Positions 23,358 to 31,210 of a stretch of 39,905 nucleotides of DNA are shown here, in pieces. How positions within the stretch are numbered: position 1 is the stretch's first letter; each line of letters starts with the position of its first letter. The stretch is from positions 1 through 39,905 of the forward strand of contig JAVJUS010000057.1 in assembly GCA_040220455.1 (NCBI GenBank), written 5' to 3'. The notes below the pieces were generated by a model that was not told the DNA's origin, searched no databases, and saw nothing but the letters and a program-made list of their open reading frames with translations. This DNA comes from JAVJUS01 sp040220455. GTDB lineage: Bacteria; Pseudomonadota; Alphaproteobacteria; DSM-16000; Inquilinaceae. Made by a program: the position numbers and the translations under genes.

Positions 23358-23561
23358 CTACAGGATGATCAAGTCCTCGGAGCCACCCGATTCCAGAGCC
23401 TCGAGGTCGCGCGCCAGCTCGCGCAGCAGGTTGGCGCGGTCGACCAGTCCGGCGGACGCCCCGGGCGCCGCCTCGGTCACCGAGCGTACGTGACGCGCGG
23501 CGGTGTCGAGCTCGTCGGCGATGGAACGCAGGTCTCCGGCGATGTGATTGGCCGAACGCAT
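23358..23561 (-). CDS. Small helical protein, function unknown
   Basis: A 67-residue protein starting MRSANHIAGDLRSIADELD and ending in EDLIIL. Hydrophobic residues recur every three to four positions (ADELDTAARHVRSV, LLRELARDLEAL), so two amphipathic helices that could pair are likely. There is no membrane segment or known motif. It stands alone between the EamA gene and the aminotransferase gene. The upstream region 23562-23761 is somewhat richer in A and T than the average (for example TCTTTAAGATTG near 23613), which would suit a promoter. I cannot name a family. Confidence 0.5.
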   Translation of the reverse strand: MRSANHIAGDLRSIADELDTAARHVRSVTEAAPGASAGLVDRANLLRELARDLEALESGGSEDLIIL

Positions 23562-23761
23562 GAATGCCGCCCCCTACGGCAAGAACCCCTCGGTCGGAGA
23601 CGATCGTCGCACGTCTTTAAGATTGCGTGAAGAGTTCGAAGCAAGCGCACTCTTTCGGTTCCAGGACCGCCTGGGAGAACACCGAAGACATGGAAGATAC
23701 GCGCGAGACTTCACGCGTTTGCGCCTCGAGCGTGTTCTGCCGGCCCGGCGAGGGGGACGCA

Positions 23762-24688
23762 CTATGCGGGGTCGCCGGCCGGTGGGGAGCCTTGCCGGCT
23801 CAAGCGCATCTCCCGGCGCAGGATGTAGAGCCCGCACGCGATGACGATGGCGGCGCCGAGCAGGACGATCGGATCCGGCCGGTCGCCGAACAGGACGAGC
23901 CCGAAGACGATGCCCCAGATCATCTGTGAATACTGGTAGGGGGCCACCACCGGCGCCGGGGCCGCCTTGAACGCCAGCACCAGGAAAATGTGGGCGAAGC
24001 CGGCCAGGGTCCCGCTGAGCGCCATCAGCGCCACGTCGCCCAGCCGGGGCGTGACCCACAGGAACGGCATCAGCGGGGCGACCATCACCTCGGTGGTGAG
24101 GAGCAGCCCGACCAGCAGCGCGCCGTTGCTCTCCCCCGGCCCGATCCGGCGCAGCACCAACAGGCCCAGCGCGAACAGCACCGCCGAGGCGAAGGCCGCC
24201 GCATGGCCGATATCGAGCACGGCGAAGCCCGGGCGCAGCATGATCATGACGCCCAGGAAGCCGACCACCACCGCGGCCCAGCGACGCCAGCCCACCCGTT
24301 CGCCCAGCAGGACCGGGGCCAGCGCGGTGACGATCAGCGGCGAGGCGAAGACCAGGGCGTAGCCGTCGGTCATCGGCAGGCGCGTGAACGACCACAGGAC
24401 CGAGAGCGCGGCCGCGGTCACCAGCGCGCCGCGCAGCACCACCATCGCCGGCCGGCGCGGCCGCAGGCCCCCCGGCCCCTCCGTCGCCAGCGCGAAGGCG
24501 AGCACGGGGACGAAGGCGAACCAGGTGCCGATGAAGATCGACTGGAAGACCGTGAAGCCGCCGGAGAGCCACTTGACCACGGCGTCGGCGGCGGAGAAGC
24601 AGCCGAAGGACAGCACGGCGAAGCCGATGCCGAGCATCGGCCGATCGACGCCGCCGCCGGCGGGCCCGGCGGAGGCCGGCGGGCTCAC
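23762..24688 (-). CDS. EamA (DMT superfamily) transporter
   Basis: A polytopic membrane protein of up to 308 residues with about ten helices in two halves; the first helix carries SFGCFSAADAVVKWL and the tail is RREMRLSRQG. The GTG at 24688 overlaps the cupin stop as GTGA, which suggests translational coupling; ATG 24637 (MLGIGFAVL) would give a 291-residue protein that starts right at helix 1. It is the last gene of the run gloB-GST-cupin-EamA. The substrate is unknown. It is not a close copy of the EamA protein encoded at 5351-6268. Confidence 0.88.
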   Translation of the reverse strand: MSPPASAGPAGGGVDRPMLGIGFAVLSFGCFSAADAVVKWLSGGFTVFQSIFIGTWFAFVPVLAFALATEGPGGLRPRRPAMVVLRGALVTAAALSVLWSFTRLPMTDGYALVFASPLIVTALAPVLLGERVGWRRWAAVVVGFLGVMIMLRPGFAVLDIGHAAAFASAVLFALGLLVLRRIGPGESNGALLVGLLLTTEVMVAPLMPFLWVTPRLGDVALMALSGTLAGFAHIFLVLAFKAAPAPVVAPYQYSQMIWGIVFGLVLFGDRPDPIVLLGAAIVIACGLYILRREMRLSRQGSPPAGDPA

Positions 24689-25191
24689 CAGCGTCCGCCG
24701 CGCGGCGTCGGCCGCCAGTCCGGCGGCGCCAGCTCGAACCCCTCGAAGACGAAGGCCGGCGTCACCGTGCAGCCGACAAGCGTCCAGGCGCCCAGCGATT
24801 CCGCCGTCTGCCACGCGCCGGCGGGCACGAGGCCCTGGGGGCGCTGGCCGGCCCCCAGGGCGGGACCCAGATGCTGCGCGTAGGCGTCGTGCCCGTTTTC
24901 CGAGACGGTCAGCGCCAGCGGCGCGCCGGCGTACCAGTGCCAGACCTCCGCCGCGTCCAGGCGATGCCAGTGGGACACCTCGTCGACCGCCAGCAGGAAA
25001 TAGATCGCCGAGCCGACGCCGCGCGAGCCGTCGGCGGGGGCGTCACGCCAGGTCTCGACGAAATGCCCGCCCTCGGGATGGGGCTGCATGCCGAGCAGGC
25101 GCACGATCTCACGCGGGTCGTCGGGCAGTCCCGGGGGCAGTCCCGGGGGCAGTCCCGGGGGGAGACCCGGGGGCGATCCGGAGGTGGTCAC
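24685..25191 (-). CDS. Cupin domain protein (DUF985 / Cupin_5)
   Basis: A 168-residue single-domain cupin from GTG 25191. The family core is clear: PREIVRLLGMQPHPEGGHFVETW, SAIYFLLAVDEVSHWHRLDAAEVWHWYAG, and the late GCTVTPAFVFEGFELA. His and Glu of the SHWHRLDAAEVWHW segment would bind a metal in the barrel. The N-terminus before the domain is made of four PPGL units encoded by a 12-base tandem repeat. The GTG is 13 bases after the GST stop, and the stop overlaps the EamA start, so it belongs to that operon. Enzymatic role unknown. Confidence 0.87.
   Translation of the reverse strand: MTTSGSPPGLPPGLPPGLPPGLPDDPREIVRLLGMQPHPEGGHFVETWRDAPADGSRGVGSAIYFLLAVDEVSHWHRLDAAEVWHWYAGAPLALTVSENGHDAYAQHLGPALGAGQRPQGLVPAGAWQTAESLGAWTLVGCTVTPAFVFEGFELAPPDWRPTPRGGRW
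25126..25173 (+). repeat. Four-copy 12-base tandem repeat inside the cupin gene
   Basis: CAGTCCCGGGGG occurs three times exactly (25126-25161) and once as GAGACCCGGGGG (25162-25173). On the minus strand each unit encodes Pro-Pro-Gly-Leu, so copy-number change would keep the reading frame. Confidence 0.9.
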
Positions 25192-25204
25192 GGCGGGCCG
25201 GGCC

Positions 25205-25807
25205 TCAGCTCTTCGGCGGGGCGGAGCGGACCATGGACGGCCGCTCCTCGAAGCCCGCGAACCAGGCCGCCAGCTTCGGTCGGCCGTCGCGCCAGGCATC
25301 GCCGGAGAACCGCATGTCGAGATAGCCGAGCGCGCAGCCCACGGCGATCGCGCCGATCGTCGGCGGGCCCTCGAGATCGCCGACCTCCGCCTCCAGGGTG
25401 TCGCAGGCGCGCGCGATCGCCGCCTTCTGCCGGTCCTGCCAGGCGGCGGACTGCTGCGCCGGGTCGCGCCGGCTGTCGAGCAGGCGCGCCACGGCCGCGT
25501 CCATGATGCCGTCGCCCAGCGCCTGGAGACGCAGCGCCATCCAGCGCGCCGGCCCGGCGGGCGGGAACAGCCCCGCGCCGCCCTGGGCGTCGAGGAACTC
25601 GCAGATCACCGGGCTGTCGAACAGGGTCGTGCCGTCCTCCAGCGCCAGCGCCGGCACCTTGGAGAGCGGGTTGCGGGCCAGGAACGCCGGGTCGGAGGCC
25701 CAGGCATCGGTCGGCGCAAGCTCGACCACGCCTTCCAGCCCGGCTTCGAGCGCCGTGGCGTAGGCCTTGCGGACATAGGGCGAGGTCGCGCTGTAGTGCA
25801 GCTTCAT
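25205..25807 (-). CDS. Glutathione S-transferase family protein
   Basis: A 200-residue cytosolic GST. The N-terminal thioredoxin-like domain (about residues 1-80) begins MKLHYSATSPYVRKAYATA, with a Ser in SPYVRK at the place of the catalytic residue, and contains NPLSKVPAL with the cis-proline and the glutathione-binding DSPVICEFLD. An all-helical C-terminal domain follows. This conjugates or transfers glutathione, or reduces a glutathione adduct; the exact substrate is unknown. It follows gloB by 106 bases and precedes the cupin gene by 13 bases, giving a glutathione-linked group. Confidence 0.92.
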   Translation of the reverse strand: MKLHYSATSPYVRKAYATALEAGLEGVVELAPTDAWASDPAFLARNPLSKVPALALEDGTTLFDSPVICEFLDAQGGAGLFPPAGPARWMALRLQALGDGIMDAAVARLLDSRRDPAQQSAAWQDRQKAAIARACDTLEAEVGDLEGPPTIGAIAVGCALGYLDMRFSGDAWRDGRPKLAAWFAGFEERPSMVRSAPPKS

Positions 25808-25913
25808 CAGGCTCTCCGCGGAGGGTCGCGGGCCGAGGAACCGTCGGCCGACGCCAGAGGACAGGAATGGCGGACGCCACGGACGGCGGCGAGCCGGCCG
25901 CCGCGCCGCCGGG

Positions 25914-26681
25914 TCAGAACGAGTCGCGCCGGCGGCGGACCTCCGCGAAGACGGCGACGGGATCCGCGCCGATCATGCCGATCGCCGCCTGCAGCGACGG
26001 GTCGTCGGCGCGCAGGAACGGACTCGCCACCTTCTCGTCGCCGAGCCGCGCCGGGATCGTCGGCTCGCCCGACGCGCGCAGCGTCTCCACCGCGTCGGCC
26101 CGGGCGCGCAGGGCCTCGTTGTCGGGATCCACGCCGAGGGAGAAGCGGGCGTTGGTCTGCGTGTACTCGTGCCCGCAGTAGAGCCGGGTCTCGTCCGGCA
26201 GGGCGCGCAGCTTGCCCAGCGAGGCCCACATCTGATCCGCCGTGCCCTCGAACAGCCGGCCGCAGCCCAACGAGAAGAGAGTGTCGCCGGCGAACAGCGC
26301 ACCGGCCCCGGCGAAGTGATAGCAGACATGGCCCCGGGTATGGCCCGGCGTCTCGAGGACCGTCGCCGTCTCCGCACCGACCGGGACCGTGTCGCCCTCG
26401 CCAACCGTCACGTCCATGTCGGCGATGCGCGCCGTCTCCGAGCGGGGGCCGACGAGCGTGGCGGCGTAGCGGCGTTTGAGCTCCGCGTTGCCGCCGGTGT
26501 GGTCGGGGTGGTGATGGGTGTTGAGGATCACCGACGGCGTCCAGCCACGCGCCTCGAGCGCGGCGATCACCGGCTCGGGTTCGGCCGGATCGACGACGGC
26601 GACCGTGCCGGTCTCGCCGTCGCGCAGGATATAGACGTAGTTGTCCCGGAGGGCCGGGACGAGAGCGATGTCGAGCGGCAA
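25914..26681 (-). CDS. gloB: Hydroxyacylglutathione hydrolase (glyoxalase II)
   Basis: A 255-residue metallo-beta-lactamase fold enzyme that hydrolyses S-lactoylglutathione, the second step of methylglyoxal removal. The metal motif HHHPDH is seen as His56, His58, Asp60 and His61; further ligands are in TPGHTRGHVCYH, the bridging Asp in LFAGDTLF, and His in YCGHEYT. The length and the C-terminal substrate-binding part (SLGVDPDNEALRAR) match GloB. It is the first gene of the minus-strand run gloB-GST-cupin-EamA and is divergent from a methyltransferase gene (188 bases between). Confidence 0.95.
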   Translation of the reverse strand: MPLDIALVPALRDNYVYILRDGETGTVAVVDPAEPEPVIAALEARGWTPSVILNTHHHPDHTGGNAELKRRYAATLVGPRSETARIADMDVTVGEGDTVPVGAETATVLETPGHTRGHVCYHFAGAGALFAGDTLFSLGCGRLFEGTADQMWASLGKLRALPDETRLYCGHEYTQTNARFSLGVDPDNEALRARADAVETLRASGEPTIPARLGDEKVASPFLRADDPSLQAAIGMIGADPVAVFAEVRRRRDSF

Positions 26682-26869
26682 GGGTCGGGCCTCTCGGAAT
26701 CCGGGAAACCGGTGGGGCGGCGCCGGGCGGCGCGGCCCGCCGAAGCGGCGCGCAGCATGGCGCCGATCGCCGGCGCCATCAAGGCTCCTGGCCTCTGCCG
26801 ACGCCGCCGCGCCGACTGACAGGCCCGGCGGGGCCTGCTAGACAAGGGGGCCTGCCGGACAAGAAAGCC

Positions 26870-27679
26870 ATGCACGACGACGTCACCGATCTTCGCGCCT
26901 TCTACGAGACGAGCCTGGGCCTCGTGGTCCGGCGGCTGGTCCGGCGGCGCGTCAGGGCCCTGTGGCCGGATGTCCGCCGGGACGTGGTGCTGGGCCTGGG
27001 CTACGCGACGCCGTTCCTGCGCCCCTTCCGCGACGAGGCCGACCGGGTGGTCGCCGTCATGCCGAGCCAGCAGGGCGTCGTGCGTTGGCCGGCCGACGGG
27101 CGCAGCCTCGTCGCGCTCGCCGACGAGACCGAGCTGCCGCTGCCCGACTATTCCGTCGATCGGGTGCTGGTCGCCCACGGGCTGGAGACCAGCGAATCCC
27201 GGGGCCGGATGCTGGAGGAGATCTGGCGGGTCATGGCCGCCAGCGGGCGGCTGATGGTGATCGTGCCGAACCGGCGGGGCCTGTGGTCGCGCGCCGACCG
27301 GACACCGTTCGGCCACGGCCACCCCTATTCGGCCTCACAGATCCAGCGCCTGCTGCGGGAGGCGAATTTCGTGCCCGAGCGGGTCGAGCGCGCGGTGCAC
27401 ATCCCGCCGCTGCGGTCACCCTTCCTGCTGACCTCGGCCCCCGCCTGGGAGCAGCTCGGCCACCGCTGGTTCGACACCTTCGGCGGCGTCGTCATCGTCG
27501 AGGCGTCGAAGCAGGTCTACCGGGTGGCCGGCACGCGCCGTCGGGCCCGCCGAATGCGGCCGGTGCTGCTGCCGCGCCCGGCCGCCCAGCCCGCCCGTAC
27601 CGAGGCGGGCGAAGCCGCGATCGCCTATTCGGCCGCCGCCGGCAGGTCGATGTCGAGGATCGCCATCTGGAAATCGTAG
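26870..27679 (+). CDS. SAM-dependent methyltransferase
   Basis: A 269-residue class I methyltransferase of the Methyltransf_11 kind. The glycine-rich SAM motif is degenerate (VVLGLGYATPFL near residues 39-50 in place of a GxGxG). The acidic second strand is missing (VVAVMPSQQ), but LPDYSVDRVLVAHGLE and the later LEEIWRVMAASGRLMVIVPNRRGLW are typical. A basic C-terminal stretch (RRRARRMRP) follows. It is divergent from gloB, as I recall in related genomes. The last 55 bases overlap the convergent DUF3126 gene. Substrate unknown. Confidence 0.88.
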   Translation: MHDDVTDLRAFYETSLGLVVRRLVRRRVRALWPDVRRDVVLGLGYATPFLRPFRDEADRVVAVMPSQQGVVRWPADGRSLVALADETELPLPDYSVDRVLVAHGLETSESRGRMLEEIWRVMAASGRLMVIVPNRRGLWSRADRTPFGHGHPYSASQIQRLLREANFVPERVERAVHIPPLRSPFLLTSAPAWEQLGHRWFDTFGGVVIVEASKQVYRVAGTRRRARRMRPVLLPRPAAQPARTEAGEAAIAYSAAAGRSMSRIAIWKS

Positions 27680-27846
27680 GACGTCTCGCCCTCGTCCTCG
27701 TCCTTGAACAGGACGCCGATGAACTCGTCCCCGAGATAGACCTCGGCGGAGTCGTCCTTGCTCTTCCGCGCGACGACGCGCAGGCGCTGATTGCCGAACT
27801 TGCTGCGCAGATACTGCTGAGTCCGGGCGATTTCGCTCTTGTTCAA
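27625..27846 (-). CDS. DUF3126 family protein
   Basis: A 73-residue protein beginning (TTG start) LNKSEIARTQQYLRSKFGN, then RLRVVARKSKDDSAEVYLGDEF and DFQMAILDIDL, the pattern of the small DUF3126 family of alphaproteobacteria, whose function is unknown. The TTG has GAGGAG about seven bases upstream and no ATG or GTG is available nearby, so this start is preferred. Its 3' end overlaps the methyltransferase gene by 55 bases tail to tail. The 297 bases upstream, to the metW stop, hold no feature I can name. Confidence 0.85.
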   Translation of the reverse strand: MNKSEIARTQQYLRSKFGNQRLRVVARKSKDDSAEVYLGDEFIGVLFKDEDEGETSYDFQMAILDIDLPAAAE

Positions 27847-28143
27847 GGCTCGCTCCTCGGAAACGGCGTCGCCCGGCCCGCCGGCGCGTCCCGCTTCCTG
27901 GTTCCGTGTTCCCTTCCGCCGACATCGGCCGGACACGGCCTGTAGAGCCGACCCGACCCATGTCGCTTCGCCTTCGCCGTCGGCGGCGCCGCGTTCCCCC
28001 CGACCGAGCGCCTCGGCCGAGGACACGCCACGACCGGACGGTCCCGCCCGATCGAGGCTCCCTTCATCTAGGCAGCCTGTCCCCGCCGCCAACCCCGGCG
28101 GGACGGAGCGGGACGGCAGGACCGCCGGACCAACGGTCTCTTC

Positions 28144-28806
28144 TCACGATTCGGGCGCGCGGCTCAGCAAGAACATCGCCTGTCCGCCGAACAGGTTGGC
28201 CCGGCGGGCGGGCGGGCGCTCCCGCACCGAGCCGTCGAAGCCGACGACGAGGCTGCGCTCGATGCGGATGCCCTGATCGGCGCAAAGCTCGGTGAAATCG
28301 CGGATCGTGCAGAGATGGATGTTGGGCGTGTCGTACCAGCTCGCCGGCAGCGACTCGGTCATCGGCATGCGGCCGCCGAAGAGCAGCCTCAGGCGGATGC
28401 GCCAATGCCCGAAATTGGGGAAGCTGACCACGGCGTGCCGGCCGATGCGCACCAGGTTCGCCAGCACCGTCCGGGGCTCGCGCACCGCCTGGAGGGTCTG
28501 GCTGAGCACGACATAGTCGAACGCTCCGTCCGGATAGTCGGCGAGGTCGGTGTCCGCGTCGCCCTGGATCACCGACAGGCCGCGGCTGACGCAGGCATGC
28601 ACCCCGTCGGGGCTGATCTCGATGCCGCGGCCGTCGATGTCCCGGTCGTGCCACAGCAGCGCCAGCAGGTCGCCGTCGCCGCAGCCGACGTCGAGCACGC
28701 GGCTGCCCGGATCGATCATGTCGGCGATCAGCCGCAGGTCCGCGCGCACCGCCTCCGGACGGGCCGGGCTGCCCGGGGATTGGGGCGTTTCCGGATCGCG
28801 AGGCAT
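28144..28806 (-). CDS. metW: Methionine biosynthesis protein MetW
   Basis: A 220-residue SAM-methyltransferase-like protein found with metX in many proteobacteria; its family is thought to aid methionine synthesis. Seen are the SAM motif SRVLDVGCGDGDLLALL, the acidic GRGIEISPDGV, the DADTDLADYPDGAFDYVVLSQ stretch, and the MetW signature SFPNFGHWRIRLRLLFGG followed by WYDTPNIHLCTIRDF. ATG 28806 shares one base with the metX stop (TGATG), so the two are translationally coupled. It is downstream of metX on the minus strand. Confidence 0.94.
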   Translation of the reverse strand: MPRDPETPQSPGSPARPEAVRADLRLIADMIDPGSRVLDVGCGDGDLLALLWHDRDIDGRGIEISPDGVHACVSRGLSVIQGDADTDLADYPDGAFDYVVLSQTLQAVREPRTVLANLVRIGRHAVVSFPNFGHWRIRLRLLFGGRMPMTESLPASWYDTPNIHLCTIRDFTELCADQGIRIERSLVVGFDGSVRERPPARRANLFGGQAMFLLSRAPES

Positions 28807-30008
28807 CACCGAACCCGGCCTCCCGCCGCGGCCAGGCCCAGATGGACCGCCGCGCCCTCGAGGAATCCATGCAGCACGCGGAAGAACTCCGGCTCCTCCA
28901 GGAGGAAGGCGTCGTGGCCCTTGTCGCTGACCACCTCGACGAAGCTGACATTGGCCGCCACGGCGTTGAGCGCGTGGACGATCGCCCGGCCTTGGGATGT
29001 GGGAAACAGCCAGTCGCTGGTGAAGGTGATCACGCAAAAGCGTACCGGCGTGCGGGTGAAGGCCTTGGCCAGGCTGTCATCGTGCTCCGCCGCCAGGTCG
29101 AAATAGTCCATGGCGCGGGTGATGTAGAGATAGGAGTTGGCGTCGAAGCGCTCGACGAAACTGGAGCCCTGGTGGCGCAGGTAGCTCTCGACCTGGAAGT
29201 CGGCGTCGAAGCCGAAGGAGAGGTCGCGCCGGTTCTGCAGGTTGCGCCCGAACTTGGTGTGCAGCGCCTGCTCGGAAAGATAGGTGATGTGCGCCGCCAT
29301 GCGCGCGACCGAAAGCCCGCGCCGCGGGCGCACGCCGTGGGCGTAGTAGTCGCCGCCGCGCCAGTCCGGATCGGCCATGATCGCCTGGCGCCCGACCTCG
29401 TGGAAGGCGATGTTCTGGGCCGAGTGGCGCGCCGCCGTGGCGATCGGCACGCAGGAATAGACCCGCTCGGGATAGCTCGACGCCCATTCCAGCGCCTGCA
29501 TCCCGCCCATCGAGCCGCCGATCACGCAGAACAGCTTCTCGATGCCCAGGCTGTCGATCAGCAGGACCTGGGCGCGCACCATGTCGGCGACCGTGATCAG
29601 CGGAAAGGCGAGGCCGAAGGGCTTGCCGGTGCGCGTGTCGGTGTCCGCGGGGCCGGCCGTACCCATGCAGCCGCCCAGGACGTTGGCGCAGATGACGAAG
29701 AACTTGTCGGTGTCGATCGGCTTGCCCGGCCCGACCAGCAGACCCCACCAGCCCGGCTTGCCGGTCACCGGGTGCGGCTCGGCGACGAACTGATCGCCGG
29801 TCAGCGCGTGGCAGACGAGGACGGCGTTCGACCGGTCGGCGTTCAGCCGGCCGTAGGTCTGGTAGGCCAGGGTGAACGGCCCCAGCGCCGCGCCGCAGTC
29901 GAGCGGCATCGCCCGGTCCGCCGCCAGGCGGAGACGGTGGCCGGGCAGGTCGATCGGAACGTCGGCGGGCTCCGCACTGACGTGAAAATGAGTGGGATCT
30001 TTAGTCAT
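28806..30008 (-). CDS. metX: Homoserine O-acyltransferase (MetX type)
   Basis: A 400-residue alpha/beta hydrolase-fold enzyme that acylates homoserine, the first dedicated step of methionine synthesis. Seen are the nucleophile Ser166 in IGGSMGGMQALEW, the early YQTYGRLNADRSNAVLVCHALTG region, GGDYYAHGVRPRRGLSVARM, and the late Asp (TSDWLFP) and His (KGHDAFL) of the triad. The acyl donor (acetyl- or succinyl-CoA) cannot be decided here; MetX-type enzymes may use either. It is coupled to metW and works with metZ. No SAM riboswitch is recognisable in the leader. Confidence 0.94.
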   Translation of the reverse strand: MTKDPTHFHVSAEPADVPIDLPGHRLRLAADRAMPLDCGAALGPFTLAYQTYGRLNADRSNAVLVCHALTGDQFVAEPHPVTGKPGWWGLLVGPGKPIDTDKFFVICANVLGGCMGTAGPADTDTRTGKPFGLAFPLITVADMVRAQVLLIDSLGIEKLFCVIGGSMGGMQALEWASSYPERVYSCVPIATAARHSAQNIAFHEVGRQAIMADPDWRGGDYYAHGVRPRRGLSVARMAAHITYLSEQALHTKFGRNLQNRRDLSFGFDADFQVESYLRHQGSSFVERFDANSYLYITRAMDYFDLAAEHDDSLAKAFTRTPVRFCVITFTSDWLFPTSQGRAIVHALNAVAANVSFVEVVSDKGHDAFLLEEPEFFRVLHGFLEGAAVHLGLAAAGGRVR

Positions 30009-30044
30009 GGCAATTTATGATTGTCCCCTTCGGGACGGGCTGGA

Positions 30045-30074
30045 ATAGGACCTTCGGGCGGGGTCTCCTGTCAA
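30045..30074 (-). promoter_or_regulatory. Candidate promoter of metX-metW
   Basis: On the minus strand a perfect TTGACA (30074-30069), 18 bases, then TCCTAT (30050-30045). The -10 is weak. The short leader of about 30 bases that follows contains a five-base-pair hairpin (GTCCC, loop GAAG, GGGAC) at about 30022-30035, just before the metX start. Confidence 0.35.
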
Positions 30075-30164
30075 TGGATGCGATCGTGCGATTCGCCTCC
30101 GCGGCGCGTCCCGGCGCCCTTCGGACGGGGGTAGCGGAGCGCGAGGTCGGCCCCGTCGAATTCT

Positions 30165-30193
30165 TTGATTTCGGGCGGGACCCGGACTACCTT
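30165..30193 (+). promoter_or_regulatory. Candidate promoter of the chorismate mutase-hisC-tyrA operon
   Basis: TTGATT (30165-30170), a 17-base spacer and TACCTT (30188-30193), about 53 bases before the chorismate mutase ATG. Boxes match the sigma-70 consensus at four and three of six positions. The location at the head of the three-gene operon supports it. Confidence 0.35.
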
Positions 30194-30245
30194 CGACGCC
30201 CCGTTCCCCTGCCCCGCCCGATCACCGGTGTGTCCCGGAGCGTCC

Positions 30246-31106
30246 ATGTCGTCGCCGCCCACGCTCGACAGCCTGCGTCGCGAGATCGACGCCATCGACG
30301 ACCAGATTCACGGCCTCCTGATCCGTCGAACGGAGATCGTCGAGCGGATCGCGGCGTTCAAGACGGGCGACAACACGTTTCTGCGACCGGCGCGCGAGGC
30401 GATGATCCTGCGCCGGCTGGCCGCGCGGCACCGGGGCCGGTTCCCGCTGCCGGTCCTGGTGCGGATCTGGCGCGAGATGATCGCCGCCTTCTGCCGCATC
30501 CAGGGGCCCTTCGCGATCGCGGTGACGGCGCCGACCGACACGCGCGGCCTGTGGGACGTGGCGCGCGACCACTACGGCTCGGCCACGCCGATCACGGCGA
30601 TGCCGAGCGCGATGCAGGCGCTGCGCGCGGTCGCCGCCGGCCGGGCCTCGGTCGCCGTGGTGCCGCTGCCCGACGACATCGCGGAGGGCGAGGACCCGTG
30701 GTGGCGGGCGCTGGTCTCCGGCGACCCCACGACGCCGCGGATCGTCGACCGGCTGCCCATTCTCGCCGCCGCCGGCGGGGAGGGGGAGCGCGGCGCCCTG
30801 GGCGTGGCGCGGCTGCGCCCGGAGCCGACCGGCGACGACCATGCCTATCTGGTGGTCGAGCTGGCCGAGGACATGAGCCGCGGCCGGCTGAAGGATCACC
30901 TCGACGCCGCGGGCCTGCCGCCGGTCGCGTTCTGGAGCCGCGAGCGACGTCCGCAGGACGAGACGACGCCGGTGCTGCTGGAAATCGCCGATTTCGTTGC
31001 CGAGGACGACGCCCGGCTGGGCGACCTGGCCGACCGGCTCGGCAGCGCGGCCCAGCGGATCGTCGTCATCGGCGCCTACGCCTTGCCGGTGCGCGACGCC
31101 GCCTGA
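30246..31106 (+). CDS. Chorismate mutase with degenerate prephenate-dehydratase-like domain
   Basis: A 286-residue protein. Residues about 6-90 are an AroQ-type chorismate mutase: LDSLRREIDAIDDQIHGLLIRR, ERIAAFKT, then the arginine-bearing LRPAREAMILRRLA. This converts chorismate to prephenate. Residues about 95-170 look like the periplasmic-binding-like half of a prephenate dehydratase, with PSAMQALRAVAAGRASVAVVPLP in the place of the usual 'GEADYGVLPIENS' stretch, but the catalytic TRF motif and the ESRP regulatory motif are absent. The rest may be an ACT-like regulatory end, not proven. ATG 30246 starts right before the mutase. Next genes are hisC (104 bases) and tyrA. Presumably a separate PheA exists elsewhere. 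Confidence 0.85.
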   Translation: MSSPPTLDSLRREIDAIDDQIHGLLIRRTEIVERIAAFKTGDNTFLRPAREAMILRRLAARHRGRFPLPVLVRIWREMIAAFCRIQGPFAIAVTAPTDTRGLWDVARDHYGSATPITAMPSAMQALRAVAAGRASVAVVPLPDDIAEGEDPWWRALVSGDPTTPRIVDRLPILAAAGGEGERGALGVARLRPEPTGDDHAYLVVELAEDMSRGRLKDHLDAAGLPPVAFWSRERRPQDETTPVLLEIADFVAEDDARLGDLADRLGSAAQRIVVIGAYALPVRDAA

Positions 31107-31210
31107 CCGGCCCGGCGGCCGGCGCCGGAGCCCCGCCCGGATCCCGGCCGCCCCGCCCGAGCCCTCGTTTCCCGCCGAGACCCGTTTCCAGTCGAAAGTG
31201 CATTCGGACC

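Noticed and set aside
27843..28067. 74-codon ATG frame on the minus strand whose TGA overlaps the DUF3126 TTG start
   Set aside because: Composition is Arg/Pro/Gly-rich and unlike a protein; the overlap is probably chance, since a ribosome site serves the TTG directly.
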